DNA of 15,407 nucleotides from an uncultured Ignavibacteria bacterium (GCA_937930275.1 CALGLM010000183.1:1-15407), one strand, 5' to 3'. Numbered from the stretch's first letter, positions 1 through 7,547 are shown. Notes: generated by a model from the sequence alone, not told the origin. Made by a program: numbers and translations.

Positions 1-953
1 TATATGTAACTAACACCGATAAAGAAGGGAATATAATTTGGCAGAAAAAAATTGGGGGAACCGGTAGCGAACTTGCATCAAACATTATAACAAAAGATGA
101 TTATATTGTATGTGCAGGTTCCACCGGCTCGTTTAATGCGGTAAATCGTGATATGCTTGCAATAAAAATGGATTTTCAGGGAAATATTGTTTGGCAAAAA
201 AATCTGAATAGAAATAATTTTGATAGTGCAGGCAAAATAATTGCTACATTGGACGGTGGTTTTACTTTTATCGGTAATTCTGATAGGCACGGAAGCGATT
301 TTATGGATATTAGTATTTTTAAGCTTACCGATGCGGGAGTAAAAAAATGGGGCGTTTATAAAGAAGCATATAATTATTATGATTACGGTGCCGATATTAC
401 CGAAATTGATAAAAACATGTTTATTGCAATCGGTAATTGTAAAAAAGATAACTATAACAATGATATTTTAATTACAGAAGTTGATAGTTTGGGAAATACA
501 CAATGGAATCATATAATTGATTTTGGGAAAAACGAGTGGGCAACAAACATTTTAAAAATTACATCCGATAGATTTATGTTGATAGGCTTTACAAATTCCG
601 AAGATGGTAATTATGATATTTTTAATACAATTTTTGAAATAAATACGTCAAGTGCCGAAGGTGAAAGTTTTGTTCCTAAAACTTTTTTATACAATAATTA
701 CCCAAATCCGTTTAATCCTTCAACAACAATAAGTTATAGTTTAGCTGAGGCTTCTGATGTTAAGTTGCAAATTTTTGATATTACGGGACAAGTTATTAAA
801 GAATTGGTAAACGGATATCAAAATTCCGGTTCTTATTCAGTAATGTGGGAAGGCAAAGCAGATAACGGTAATACAGCTTGTTCAGGAGTTTACTTTTGTT
901 TACTTAGTGTTGGTAAAAAAAACTTTATTAATAAACTAACATTACTTAAGTGA
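1..953 (+). CDS. Secreted repeat protein with T9SS C-terminal sorting domain (5' end missing)
   Basis: The reading frame is open from base 3 to the stop at 951-953, so the gene starts upstream and only its last ~316 residues are here; the ATG at 153 is internal. The body consists of repeats of roughly 50 residues with the pattern 'D-x-hydrophobic-x-K-x-D-x-x-G-N-I-x-W-Q-K', then a Gly/Asp-rich turn and 'GGF-x-x-x-G', as in secreted beta-propeller proteins of this phylum. The last ~80 residues are a type A T9SS sorting domain: 'YNNYPNPFNPSTTISYSL', then 'LQIFDITGQVIKEL', 'GVYF' and a terminal 'NKLTLLK'. By family knowledge this domain directs export across the outer membrane by the type IX system and is usually cleaved. 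The protein is therefore probably extracellular or surface-attached. No catalytic motif is visible and the specific role is unknown. It lies 7 bases before the next gene and is probably co-transcribed with it. Confidence 0.85.
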   Translation, partial: YVTNTDKEGNIIWQKKIGGTGSELASNIITKDDYIVCAGSTGSFNAVNRDMLAIKMDFQGNIVWQKNLNRNNFDSAGKIIATLDGGFTFIGNSDRHGSDFMDISIFKLTDAGVKKWGVYKEAYNYYDYGADITEIDKNMFIAIGNCKKDNYNNDILITEVDSLGNTQWNHIIDFGKNEWATNILKITSDRFMLIGFTNSEDGNYDIFNTIFEINTSSAEGESFVPKTFLYNNYPNPFNPSTTISYSLAEASDVKLQIFDITGQVIKELVNGYQNSGSYSVMWEGKADNGNTACSGVYFCLLSVGKKNFINKLTLLK

Positions 954-960
954 GTAGAAT

Positions 961-2424
961 ATGAAAACATTATTTAAAATTTTGATTATTAATTTAGTTT
1001 TAAGTATTAGTACCAACGGACAATTTAATTTTGAGAAGCATCAACTGGAGATAGAAGGCGAAAGAATATCCGGATTACATTATGCTGATTTTGATAATGA
1101 CGGAGATAATGATATAATAGCATGTTATAAGCAAAAAAACAAAATAGTAATCTGGATAAATAACGGTAACTTAGTTCAATCTTTTACAAAAATTATTGTT
1201 GATAGTAATTTTATAGCACCCTTATATGTTTATGCAAAAGATATTAATAACGATAGTTTGCCGGACTTTGCAATAAGTAGCGGTACAAATAATTGTGTGG
1301 CTTTATATATTAATTTGGGAGAAAATGCTAAAAGTTGGCAAAAATATGTTATAAGCAATAATTTTGAAAATGCACACATGGTGCTTATTGAAGATATTGA
1401 TAATGACGGTAATAAAGATTTGATTGCAAGCTGCGGCGGTACGGTTAATAGAATAGATTGGTGGAAAAATAATTGCGGTACTCCGCTATCATGGCATCAA
1501 AACACGGTTACAAAAGATTTTTCGTTTTCTCAAACAATTGCTGCAGGGGATATTAACGGTGACGGAAAAATTGATATTGTAGCAGGCTCTTCCGGATTAC
1601 ACCAAGTGGCATGGTTTAAAAATGAAGGAGGCGACTCGCTAACTTTTACCAAAAATTTGATAACTAAAAATACGGAATTGCCCCATTGGGTAACAATTTG
1701 TGATATTAATATGGACGGCTTTCTCGATGTTATTTCTTGTGGTTACTCGAGTGCGGAAATATCTTTATGGAAAAATTCCGGTGAAGACTCGGTGAAATGG
1801 ACACGAGTATTTGTTGATAATAACTCCTCATCACCGTTAACAGTAGTCACAGCTGATTTAAATAATGATGGTTTAATTGATATTATTGCAAATTCATTTT
1901 CAGGGGATAAACTAAATATCTACAAAAATATTAATCAAACCGGAGATAATTGGGAGAAAATAAATTTAGTGCAAAATTATAACGGTCCTTGGCCCCTATG
2001 TACATTTGATATAGATAATGACGGGGATACGGATATTGTTTCAGCTTCTGATGTATTAGGCGGAAGCGGGTTATCGGCGCCGTTATGTGTTTGGGAAAAT
2101 AGACTGATTGTAAACGAAATTAAAAATAATGATATTAAAAAATATGAATTTAACCTTAATCAAAACTTCCCTAATCCGTTTAACTCTTCTACAACAATAG
2201 GATATTATTTAAAGAAACCGGCTTATACGGAAATATACTTATATACGGTACTTGGTGAATTAATTAAGGTATATGACTTGGGAATAAAAGATGCAGGTTA
2301 TAACGAGTTGACAATAGATTTAAATAATTTGGCAGGAGGAGTTTATTTTTACAAACTAAACATAAAAACGGGGAATAATGAACCGAATTTTAATAAGGTT
2401 TTAAAGATGACATATTTAAAATAA
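961..2424 (+). CDS. FG-GAP/VCBS-like seven-bladed beta-propeller secreted protein with T9SS sorting domain
   Basis: 487 residues. Residues 1-20 form a signal peptide (Lys near the start, then a hydrophobic core 'ILIINLVLSIS'). Seven calcium-loop motifs of the form D-x-[DN]-x-D-[GS]-x-x-D start near residues 43, 94, 145, 197, 248, 299 and 350, a period of 51 residues, which suits a complete seven-bladed integrin-alpha/FG-GAP-like propeller. The C-terminus from about residue 400 is a T9SS sorting domain ('NQNFPNPFNSSTTIGYYL', 'LGELIKVYDLG', 'GGVYFYKL', terminal 'KMTYLK'). The product is probably exported by the T9SS and surface-attached; such propellers commonly bind protein or polysaccharide. 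No enzyme domain is fused to it. The start follows the previous stop by 7 bases without a clear Shine-Dalgarno sequence, and the next gene begins 2 bases after its stop, so the three genes look like one transcript. Confidence 0.88.
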   Translation: MKTLFKILIINLVLSISTNGQFNFEKHQLEIEGERISGLHYADFDNDGDNDIIACYKQKNKIVIWINNGNLVQSFTKIIVDSNFIAPLYVYAKDINNDSLPDFAISSGTNNCVALYINLGENAKSWQKYVISNNFENAHMVLIEDIDNDGNKDLIASCGGTVNRIDWWKNNCGTPLSWHQNTVTKDFSFSQTIAAGDINGDGKIDIVAGSSGLHQVAWFKNEGGDSLTFTKNLITKNTELPHWVTICDINMDGFLDVISCGYSSAEISLWKNSGEDSVKWTRVFVDNNSSSPLTVVTADLNNDGLIDIIANSFSGDKLNIYKNINQTGDNWEKINLVQNYNGPWPLCTFDIDNDGDTDIVSASDVLGGSGLSAPLCVWENRLIVNEIKNNDIKKYEFNLNQNFPNPFNSSTTIGYYLKKPAYTEIYLYTVLGELIKVYDLGIKDAGYNELTIDLNNLAGGVYFYKLNIKTGNNEPNFNKVLKMTYLK

Positions 2425-2426
2425 TT

Positions 2427-3455
2427 ATGAACGAACTAATTATAAACATTAAAATTATAATAATTTCATTGCGTAAAAGTATATTAAAAGCATTTGTTTT
2501 TATTCCGCTTTTTGTTATAATATTGGATACGATTTATAAATCATACTACGGAATAACATATAATACAAAACAAAACTGTATAATTTATGCAAAATTGCCT
2601 CGCTGGGCATTTTCTATTTATGAAAATTTAATTGAATTATGGTTTGTTGTAATCTTAGGCATTTTTATTTCTCAAATAATTGAAAAACATTTTATAAAAA
2701 TTAAAAATTTTGTACCTAAAACTATATATTCTGCTTTCATATTTGCTTCGGTTATACCTGTTTGTGCATGCAGCATTATACCCATTATTAAAACATTTGG
2801 AACAAAAGTAAACTATAAGATTGCTTATATAATAATTATTGCAGCACCTTTATTAAATCCGTATATAGTTGTGTTATCTCTATCGGTTTTAGGAATAAGA
2901 TATACTATTTATAGAGTTGTTGCCGCATTTATTATTTCGGTATTTACGGCAATTATATTGGATAAATTAAATAAACGGAAAAATATTAATAATGCAGAAA
3001 TATTTACTTCGTGCAAAACTAACGGATGTAAAAAATTATTTGTTTTTGATATTTATGAGGAAACATATCTAATTTTCAAAAGTCTTTTTCCTTATCTTTT
3101 AATTGCTGCATTTATAAGTATTACTATTGATTTTATATTTCATTCAAATGCCGTTAATATTTTAAACTTTAATTCCGGTTTCTTTAAACCAATTTTACTA
3201 ATTATTTTAGGAATACCTATTTACTTATGTAACGGTGCGGATATTATTACTTTAAGTCCCTTAATTAAATACGGTGGGTTAGACTTGGCTGCAGCAGTAA
3301 GTTTTTCTATTACTTCAGTCGGTATTTGTTTTAGTTCGTTTATGTTATTATTAAAATTATTAGGGAAAAAGGAATCGCTTTTATTTTTAACGGTGTTTTT
3401 TATAAATGTAATTGTTATCTATTTTTTGATAACCGGCATTGAAATAATTATATAG
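2427..3455 (+). CDS. Predicted permease, ArsP/DUF318 (YraQ-like) family
   Basis: 342 residues, almost entirely membrane-spanning, with about eight hydrophobic segments and a short polar loop near residues 185-210. The protein shows the internal duplication typical of this family. In the first half, 'SVIPVCACSIIPIIKTFG' (Cys113 and Cys115) is followed by 'APLLNPYIVVLSLSVLG'. In the second half, 'GIPIYLCNGAD' (Cys268) is followed by a Gly/Ala helix and 'FMLLLKLLGKKESLLF'. The family includes organoarsenical and heavy-metal exporters such as ArsP and the SO_0444-type Cu/Zn transporter; the paired cysteines suit metal or metalloid handling, but the substrate cannot be read from the sequence. The start is only 2 bases after the upstream stop, implying translational coupling with a secreted propeller protein, an odd partner. 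The 3' end converges with the minus-strand receiver gene, leaving 2 bases between stops. Confidence 0.75.
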   Translation: MNELIINIKIIIISLRKSILKAFVFIPLFVIILDTIYKSYYGITYNTKQNCIIYAKLPRWAFSIYENLIELWFVVILGIFISQIIEKHFIKIKNFVPKTIYSAFIFASVIPVCACSIIPIIKTFGTKVNYKIAYIIIIAAPLLNPYIVVLSLSVLGIRYTIYRVVAAFIISVFTAIILDKLNKRKNINNAEIFTSCKTNGCKKLFVFDIYEETYLIFKSLFPYLLIAAFISITIDFIFHSNAVNILNFNSGFFKPILLIILGIPIYLCNGADIITLSPLIKYGGLDLAAAVSFSITSVGICFSSFMLLLKLLGKKESLLFLTVFFINVIVIYFLITGIEIII

Positions 3456-3457
3456 AG

Positions 3458-3823
3458 CTATTCCATTACTTTGTTTACTTTTTCTAATATTGTTTGAATG
3501 CTTGCCGGTTTTAACATGTAATCCGATACGCCTAAACTTAAAGCTTTTTTTATTATTTCGGCATTTTTGTTAGCAGACATTATTATTACCGGTAAATTTT
3601 TGTATTGTTCATTTTTTCGTATAGTTTCTAAAAATTGAATTCCGTTCATAACGGGCATCTCAATATCAAGCATTATTAATGAAGGGAGTCCTTTTTTTAA
3701 TATTTCTAATCCTTCAACTCCGTTTTTTGCCAGTTCAACTTTTGTTTCGCCTCGCATCATCAATGCTTTTTGCAGCATGGCGGCAAAAGCATAACTATCA
3801 TCAACCACCAATACAGATTTCAT
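3458..3823 (-). CDS. Stand-alone CheY-like response regulator receiver
   Basis: 121 residues when started at the ATG at 3823 ('MKSVLVVDDSYAFAAML'). A GTG at 3835 would add four residues but is less likely. All receiver-fold signature residues are present: acidic pair Asp8-Asp9, phospho-acceptor Asp53 in 'LIMLDIEMPVMNG', Ser83 in 'IIMSAN', Tyr102 and Lys105 in 'DYMLKP'. There is no output domain, so it should act by protein-protein contact, as CheY, Spo0F-like relays or stator-type regulators do. It is monocistronic, with its own promoter (TTG-N19-TATTTTTG) in the divergent region shared with the dnaE-like gene. No histidine kinase is in the window, so its partner is unknown. Confidence 0.9.
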   Translation of the reverse strand: MKSVLVVDDSYAFAAMLQKALMMRGETKVELAKNGVEGLEILKKGLPSLIMLDIEMPVMNGIQFLETIRKNEQYKNLPVIIMSANKNAEIIKKALSLGVSDYMLKPASIQTILEKVNKVME

Positions 3824-3851
3824 TTTATAACTCACTGATTTTAATTGCTTA

Positions 3852-3881
3852 CAAAAATAAAAATAATTAAAAAAAATTCAA
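3852..3881 (-). promoter_or_regulatory. Bacteroidetes-type promoter of the receiver gene
   Basis: On the minus strand a TTG (3881-3879) is followed after 19 bases by TATTTTTG (3859-3852). This fits the Bacteroidetes consensus TTG-N19/21-TAnnTTTG exactly. It would start transcription near 3846, about 22 bases before the ATG at 3823. The position supports that start codon. Confidence 0.6.
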
Positions 3882-3901
3882 GTATAAAAAATATAGAAGA
3901 C

Positions 3902-3932
3902 TTGCATAATTATTAAAAATGTATTAATTTTA
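3902..3932 (+). promoter_or_regulatory. Bacteroidetes-type promoter of the dnaE-like gene
   Basis: TTG (3902-3904), 20 bases, then TAATTTTA (3925-3932), which is 7 of 8 to TAnnTTTG. The predicted start of transcription near 3938 leaves a leader of about 26 bases before the ATG at 3964. It is divergent from, and 20 bases away from, the receiver promoter. Confidence 0.5.
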
Positions 3933-3963
3933 GTGCACAAATGTTTACTATAATGTAGTACAA

Positions 3964-5643
3964 ATGGAAGATAGAACCGAATTTAGCATAGATATGGAAT
4001 CGTACAAACTACCGGAAACAAAGCGTAGTAAAGATGCTTTACCGATAGTTTATCCCGAAATAGCCCGTAATAAAGGCGGAGTAGATTTTGATATATACGA
4101 TTATAACATGCTTTTTAACGACGAAGGGACAAAAAAAATTATAAGGGAAGGAAAAACCATAGGTTGTTTTTATATCGAGTCGCCCGGAATGAGGTCTTTA
4201 TTAAAAAAATTAGATTGCGATAATTTTGAACTTCTTACCGCTGCCAGCTCGGTTATACGTCCGGGGGTTGCCGAAAGCGGCATGATGCAGGAATTTATTT
4301 TAAGGCACAAAAATCCGCAAAGAAGAAAATATTTGCTGCCTCAGCTTAAAGAGATTTTAAGCGAAACATACGGAGTAATGATTTATCAGGAAGATGTTAT
4401 AAAAGTGGCGCATCTTGTTGTAGGTTTAACTTTAGAAGAAGCTGATTTATTAAGGCGTGCGATGAGCGGTAAAATGAGATCGCACAACGCAATGCAACAG
4501 GTAGAAGCTCGATTTTTTGAATCGTGCAGGGAAAAAGGTTATAACGAGTATGTTGTTAAGGAGTTATGGCGGCAAATAGAATCGTTTGCCGGTTATGCCT
4601 TTTGTAAAGCACATAGTGCGTCTTTTGCGTTGCTATCGTTTCAGGTAGCTTACTTAAAGGTACATTACCCCGCGGAGTTCCTTTCAAGCGTGCTTTCTAA
4701 CGGCGGGGGCTATTACCTACCGGCGGTTTATATACAAGAGGCAAAAAGATTGGGGATAGAGGTTTTATTACCTTGCGTTAATAATAGTATGGTTGAATAT
4801 ACGGGATACGATAAGTTAATACGGATAGGGTTTTTAGCTATTAAAGGTTTGCGGAATAAAACAGCAGAAAAAATTGTTGAAGAAAGAACTGCAAACGGTG
4901 AATACAAGTCGTTGCTGGACTTCCTTTTGCGCGTAAAACCCGGATACGAAGATACTTATTTACTAATTAAAATAGGGGCTATGCAGTGTTTTAATAAAAC
5001 ACGCCCTGCTTTAATGCGGTTACTTGATATTTATATTAAACACAGACGTATTTTGGAAGCAGATTATTTTAATCTTTTTGAGGATGAATCCATTGAACTG
5101 GAAAAGTTGGCTAATACGGATGTTGAATATAGTATTGAAGAAATTTGTGCGGCAGAGTATGAATTGTTTGACTTTATGGTTACAAAACATCCGTTATACT
5201 TTTTTGAAAGATTTACCAAACGTCCCGAAATTATTAAAGCTGCCGATATGGCAAAATATGCGGGGAAGTCGGTTAAAATGATCGGCTGGTATATGGCAAG
5301 TAAACGTATTAAAACAAAATCAAATCGAATTATGAAATTTCTTTCGCTTGAAGATTTAACCGGAACTTTTGAAGCGGTTATTTTTCCTAAGGAGTACGAA
5401 CTTTATGCCGAGATGACTCTTTCCATGGGTCCTTATTACATAAAAGGAACGGTTGATGCCGAAGGAGGAAATAATATTATAGTGGAAAAAATGGCTATTC
5501 TTTCTGTTAAAAATGTTAAAACGGTTTCTCAAAAAGATAGCGCAGAAAATAATTATTTCGGTGATGTTGAACGTGTTGACGAAAACGAATTTAATATGGT
5601 TAATGTTCTTGACCAAGAAAAATTACGTCAAGCGTATTTATAA
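3964..5643 (+). CDS. C-terminal half of a DNA polymerase III alpha paralogue (DnaE2/ImuC-like), lacking the catalytic palm
   Basis: 559 residues that align by eye with bacterial DnaE from just after the third catalytic Asp (E. coli Asp555) to the OB domain. Visible blocks: 'GCFYIESPGMRSLL' (residues ~67-80), 'IRPGVAESGMM', 'ETYGVMIYQEDVIKVAH', 'GLTLEEADLLRRAMSGK', 'FAGYAFCKAHSASFALLSF' (208-226), a helix-hairpin-helix tract ('GFLAIKGLRNKTAEKIVEE') and an OB fold (~435-525). The wording matches the second, accessory DnaE of Bacteroidetes rather than the replicative enzyme. The PHP domain and catalytic aspartates are missing. Residues ~12-20 ('ESYKLPETK') may correspond to the palm segment that normally carries the third Asp, but no Asp is there. 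A family member is usually around 1000 residues. Upstream there is only a 140-base spacer and an opposite-strand gene, so no N-terminal remnant remains here. The reading frame is intact and has its own promoter. It could be a decayed paralogue, one half of a split polymerase, or a non-catalytic factor; polymerase activity alone is not expected. Confidence 0.8.
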   Translation: MEDRTEFSIDMESYKLPETKRSKDALPIVYPEIARNKGGVDFDIYDYNMLFNDEGTKKIIREGKTIGCFYIESPGMRSLLKKLDCDNFELLTAASSVIRPGVAESGMMQEFILRHKNPQRRKYLLPQLKEILSETYGVMIYQEDVIKVAHLVVGLTLEEADLLRRAMSGKMRSHNAMQQVEARFFESCREKGYNEYVVKELWRQIESFAGYAFCKAHSASFALLSFQVAYLKVHYPAEFLSSVLSNGGGYYLPAVYIQEAKRLGIEVLLPCVNNSMVEYTGYDKLIRIGFLAIKGLRNKTAEKIVEERTANGEYKSLLDFLLRVKPGYEDTYLLIKIGAMQCFNKTRPALMRLLDIYIKHRRILEADYFNLFEDESIELEKLANTDVEYSIEEICAAEYELFDFMVTKHPLYFFERFTKRPEIIKAADMAKYAGKSVKMIGWYMASKRIKTKSNRIMKFLSLEDLTGTFEAVIFPKEYELYAEMTLSMGPYYIKGTVDAEGGNNIIVEKMAILSVKNVKTVSQKDSAENNYFGDVERVDENEFNMVNVLDQEKLRQAYL

Positions 5644-5663
5644 TGTTAAATGTTGAGTGTTAA
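5643..5663 (+). repeat. 21-base direct repeat, copy 1
   Basis: The 21 bases starting ATGTTAAATGTTGAG and ending TGTTAA recur exactly at 5908-5928. This copy begins on the last base of the dnaE-like stop codon. The intervening ~245 bases hold hairpin repeats. Confidence 0.85.
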
Positions 5664-5682
5664 ATGTTGAATAACAAACCTC

Positions 5683-5800
5683 GCAGCACACGAAATCATT
5701 CATGGGGAATATATGTATCCAAAAACCAATGTCGCCTCTACAAGGCTAAAATATTTTCGTGTTTATGCGGGTTACAAAAATATCGTTCCTTCGGAGCCGG
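5683..5800 (+). repeat. Composite hairpin repeat element (degenerate copy)
   Basis: The element starts with GCAGCACACGAAATC...ATGGGG, a degenerate version of the GTAGCCCACGAATT...GTGGGG module at 5929. It contains the hairpin GCCT-ctaca-AGGC and the 8-base inverted repeat ACACGAAA (5688-5695) / TTTCGTGT (5755-5762). It ends with GTTACAAAAATATCG (5771-5785) followed by a short TTCC-TTCGGAG-type stem. The last module recurs at 7666, 7739 (inverted) and 7841. There is no gene in 5644-6013. Confidence 0.6.
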
Positions 5801-5858
5801 AAGACCTTAGAATTAAGACGTTAGATGTTAGATAATAGACAAAATTAATGATAATTGG

Positions 5859-5906
5859 TTATATCCTGTGAATCCTTTTTTCATCCTGAAAATCCTGGTT
5901 CAAAAA
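5859..5906 (+). repeat. Dispersed 'ATCCTG' repeat, copy 1
   Basis: A ~48-base segment with repeated ATCCTG/AATCC units. Its last 24 bases (5883-5906, beginning ATCCTGAAAATCCTGG) are identical to 15042-15065, and the part before that is similar as well. Confidence 0.8.
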
Positions 5907-5907
5907 T

Positions 5908-5928
5908 ATGTTAAATGTTGAGTGTTAA
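5908..5928 (+). repeat. 21-base direct repeat, copy 2
   Basis: Exact copy of 5643-5663. It sits between the ATCCTG repeat and the GTAGCCC hairpin module. Confidence 0.85.
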
Positions 5929-5991
5929 GTAGCCCACGAATTCATGCGTGGGGGAGGGGCAATAATCCCAACCCATGAATTTATTTATTGG
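5929..5991 (+). repeat. GTAGCCC hairpin module
   Basis: GTAGCCC opens a stem CCCACG (5933-5938) / CGTGGG (5947-5952) with an 8-base loop. A second CCCATGAATT (5972-5981) echoes the first CCCACGAATT. The GTAGCCC(C) opening recurs at 7773 and 7880. No U-tract follows in either direction, so it is not an intrinsic terminator. Confidence 0.55.
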
Positions 5992-6013
5992 AAATAAAAA
6001 ATAGATGCGGTGG

Positions 6014-6301
6014 TTATTTTAATAATTGTTTTACAAAAGATTCCATTCGTGGGCGGTAAAATGAATGAGTGGAATGTATATGTATTTTTTTAGGCATAGT
6101 AAACTGAGGATTTTTTTTATTATTATCAATCCAAATTAGAACATCAAAGCCGTTACCGCAATAAATTTCACCGCCTAAATCGTAATCTAAACTTAATTCT
6201 TCAACAACATTATTTAATAGTATATCAATTGTTTCATCTGCGGTTTTGGTTCGTATCCAACCTGCGGGTTCGGTACGTATATCGTCCAAAAATACTTTCA
6301 T
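6014..6301 (-). CDS. Cyclic-phosphate processing receiver-domain (cREC) protein
   Basis: 95 residues with a compact receiver-like fold: 'MKVFLDDIRTEP' (Asp6-Asp7, Arg9), 'ELSLDYDLGG' (Asp39, Asp41), 'GFDVLIWID' and 'IHIHSTHSFYRPRM' (His74, His76). The DDxR...LDxDLG...HSxxxxxRxRM pattern is that of the small receiver-derived family named cREC, which lacks the usual Lys switch and has been proposed, by genome context, to process cyclic phosphates in RNA or nucleotides. This is family-level inference; activity is unproven. The ATG abuts the TAG of the upstream lipoprotein gene directly, so it is the last gene of the rhomboid operon. Confidence 0.7.
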   Translation of the reverse strand: MKVFLDDIRTEPAGWIRTKTADETIDILLNNVVEELSLDYDLGGEIYCGNGFDVLIWIDNNKKNPQFTMPKKIHIHSTHSFYRPRMESFVKQLLK

Positions 6302-6616
6302 CTATTTTACTCGTTTTTTAAGTGTATCGAGGTATGCAAGCGAAGAAGCAAAAAATTCGTTCCATTTTTCGGTATCTGCTTTATAACTTTCAAGTGTATA
6401 ATTGTAATCTTTTTCAGTAATGCCGTACTTTTTAAATATTTTTTGCTTTTTAATTTTAAGCGAATCAAAATTAGGCAAATATATTTCTTGTGCAATCATT
6501 ATGTCAACATAAGTTTTGCTTAAAGTAGTTTTGTCTATTTCTTTTGGAGTATTGCAGCCAAAAAGCAAAACAAAAATAATTATTGATAAAATTAAACTAT
6601 TGTTTTTTGCTTGCAT
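6302..6616 (-). CDS. DUF4296-type lipoprotein
   Basis: 104 residues. An N-terminal hydrophobic stretch ends in the lipobox 'LLFGC', so Cys21 should be lipidated after signal peptidase II cleavage. The mature part is short and helical, with 'KIFKKYGITEKDYNYTLESY', the conserved core of the Bacteroidota DUF4296 family (small lipoproteins of unknown function). The start overlaps the end of the upstream rhomboid gene by 20 bases in another frame, and the stop abuts the cREC start, which indicates translational coupling. Function is unknown; an envelope location is well supported. Confidence 0.75.
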   Translation of the reverse strand: MQAKNNSLILSIIIFVLLFGCNTPKEIDKTTLSKTYVDIMIAQEIYLPNFDSLKIKKQKIFKKYGITEKDYNYTLESYKADTEKWNEFFASSLAYLDTLKKRVK

Positions 6617-7523
6617 TAAATAATATCCGCTTTTCTCTATCGGTTAAGTTATTGTAACCCGATTGGCTGATTTTATCAAGTATTCTGTCAATTTCTTCTT
6701 GTGTAGCTTCTTCGTCGTTAATGTTGTGTGTTTTGTTTATGTCAACAAAGTCCGCATCTTCAACATTATTATACGCATGAGAAGAGGAAGGGCGCCTAAA
6801 ATTATAGTTTATGTTCCCTTTACTTCTATTTCCCTTAAAAAATCTGTCAAAATTAAAATTATGTTGTTTATCAAATAAAACAAAAAAGAAACCGGTTACC
6901 GCACCGCCTATATGTGCTAAGTGAGCAACAAAACTCATATTACCAACGGATAAAAATTCAATTACAACTAAAAAGGCAACTAAGTATTTTGCTTTAATAG
7001 GCAAAAGAAAATATAAGAAAATATATCTATCAGGAAAAAACATTGCAAATGCTATCATCACACCAAAAACCGAACCGCTTGCACCAACTGTGGGAGCTGC
7101 ATCTAAACCTAAAAGCAGCGGGAACAAGCTTTGAAATAAACCGGCACCCACACCACAAAGAATGTAAAAAACAAGAAATTTCTTGCTCCCCCATATATTT
7201 TCCACTTCCATTCCAAACATCCAAAGCATAAACATATTAAATAATATATGGCTAAACCCGCCATGCATAAATTGATAAGTTATAAGTTGCCAAATCTGAA
7301 AATTGTACGGTTGCATTGCTTGGTCGTACCCTACAAGAGGATTTAATGCAAAATACCTATTTACATAATACCAACCCGGTACGCCTCCAAATGTAATATT
7401 TTCAAATAAAGTTTGTAATATAAATACAACTGCATTTATTATTAATAAATTTTTAATAACCGGCGGAAAAAATGAAAATCCGAATCCTCCGGGGCGGTAA
7501 TAATCTCTATCGTAGTAACCCAT
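6597..7523 (-). CDS. Rhomboid family intramembrane serine protease
   Basis: 308 residues. It has at least six membrane segments in residues ~24-220, then a charged cytoplasmic tail. Catalytic features: Ser149 in 'VGASGSVFG' (GxSG) and His204 in 'AHLAHIGG'. The HxxxN motif that lines the oxyanion hole is His92-Asn96 in 'FSHILFNMFMLWMFG', and the L1-loop 'WQLITYQFMHGG' precedes it. The tail ends with 'EEIDRILDKISQSG...LTDREKRIL', a segment often found at the end of bacterial rhomboids in this phylum (annotated elsewhere as DUF6576, from memory). The enzyme cleaves membrane-anchored substrates within the bilayer; the substrate is unknown. It is the first gene of an operon with the lipoprotein and cREC genes. 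The ATG at 7523 lies 25 bases downstream of a TAATTTTG promoter element. Confidence 0.92.
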   Translation of the reverse strand: MGYYDRDYYRPGGFGFSFFPPVIKNLLIINAVVFILQTLFENITFGGVPGWYYVNRYFALNPLVGYDQAMQPYNFQIWQLITYQFMHGGFSHILFNMFMLWMFGMEVENIWGSKKFLVFYILCGVGAGLFQSLFPLLLGLDAAPTVGASGSVFGVMIAFAMFFPDRYIFLYFLLPIKAKYLVAFLVVIEFLSVGNMSFVAHLAHIGGAVTGFFFVLFDKQHNFNFDRFFKGNRSKGNINYNFRRPSSSHAYNNVEDADFVDINKTHNINDEEATQEEIDRILDKISQSGYNNLTDREKRILFNASKKQ

Positions 7524-7547
7524 CTCTATTTCTCTGTTTTTTATTTA

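Noticed and set aside
3824..3835. GTG start extending the receiver by four residues
   Set aside because: The ATG at 3823 gives the usual short lead into the first receiver strand and fits the promoter distance; GTG cannot be fully excluded.
3836..3963. Remnant of the missing N-terminal half of the dnaE-like gene
   Set aside because: The spacer is short and AT-rich, and a stop (3931-3933) is in frame just upstream; no DnaE-like translation was seen in it.
5356..5616. Minus-strand 86-residue frame inside the dnaE-like gene
   Set aside because: It is antisense to a conserved OB domain, with low-complexity Asn/Phe/Ile content typical of a shadow frame.
5644..6013. CRISPR-like array
   Set aside because: Repeats are few, of unequal length and irregularly spaced, without uniform spacers or cas genes.
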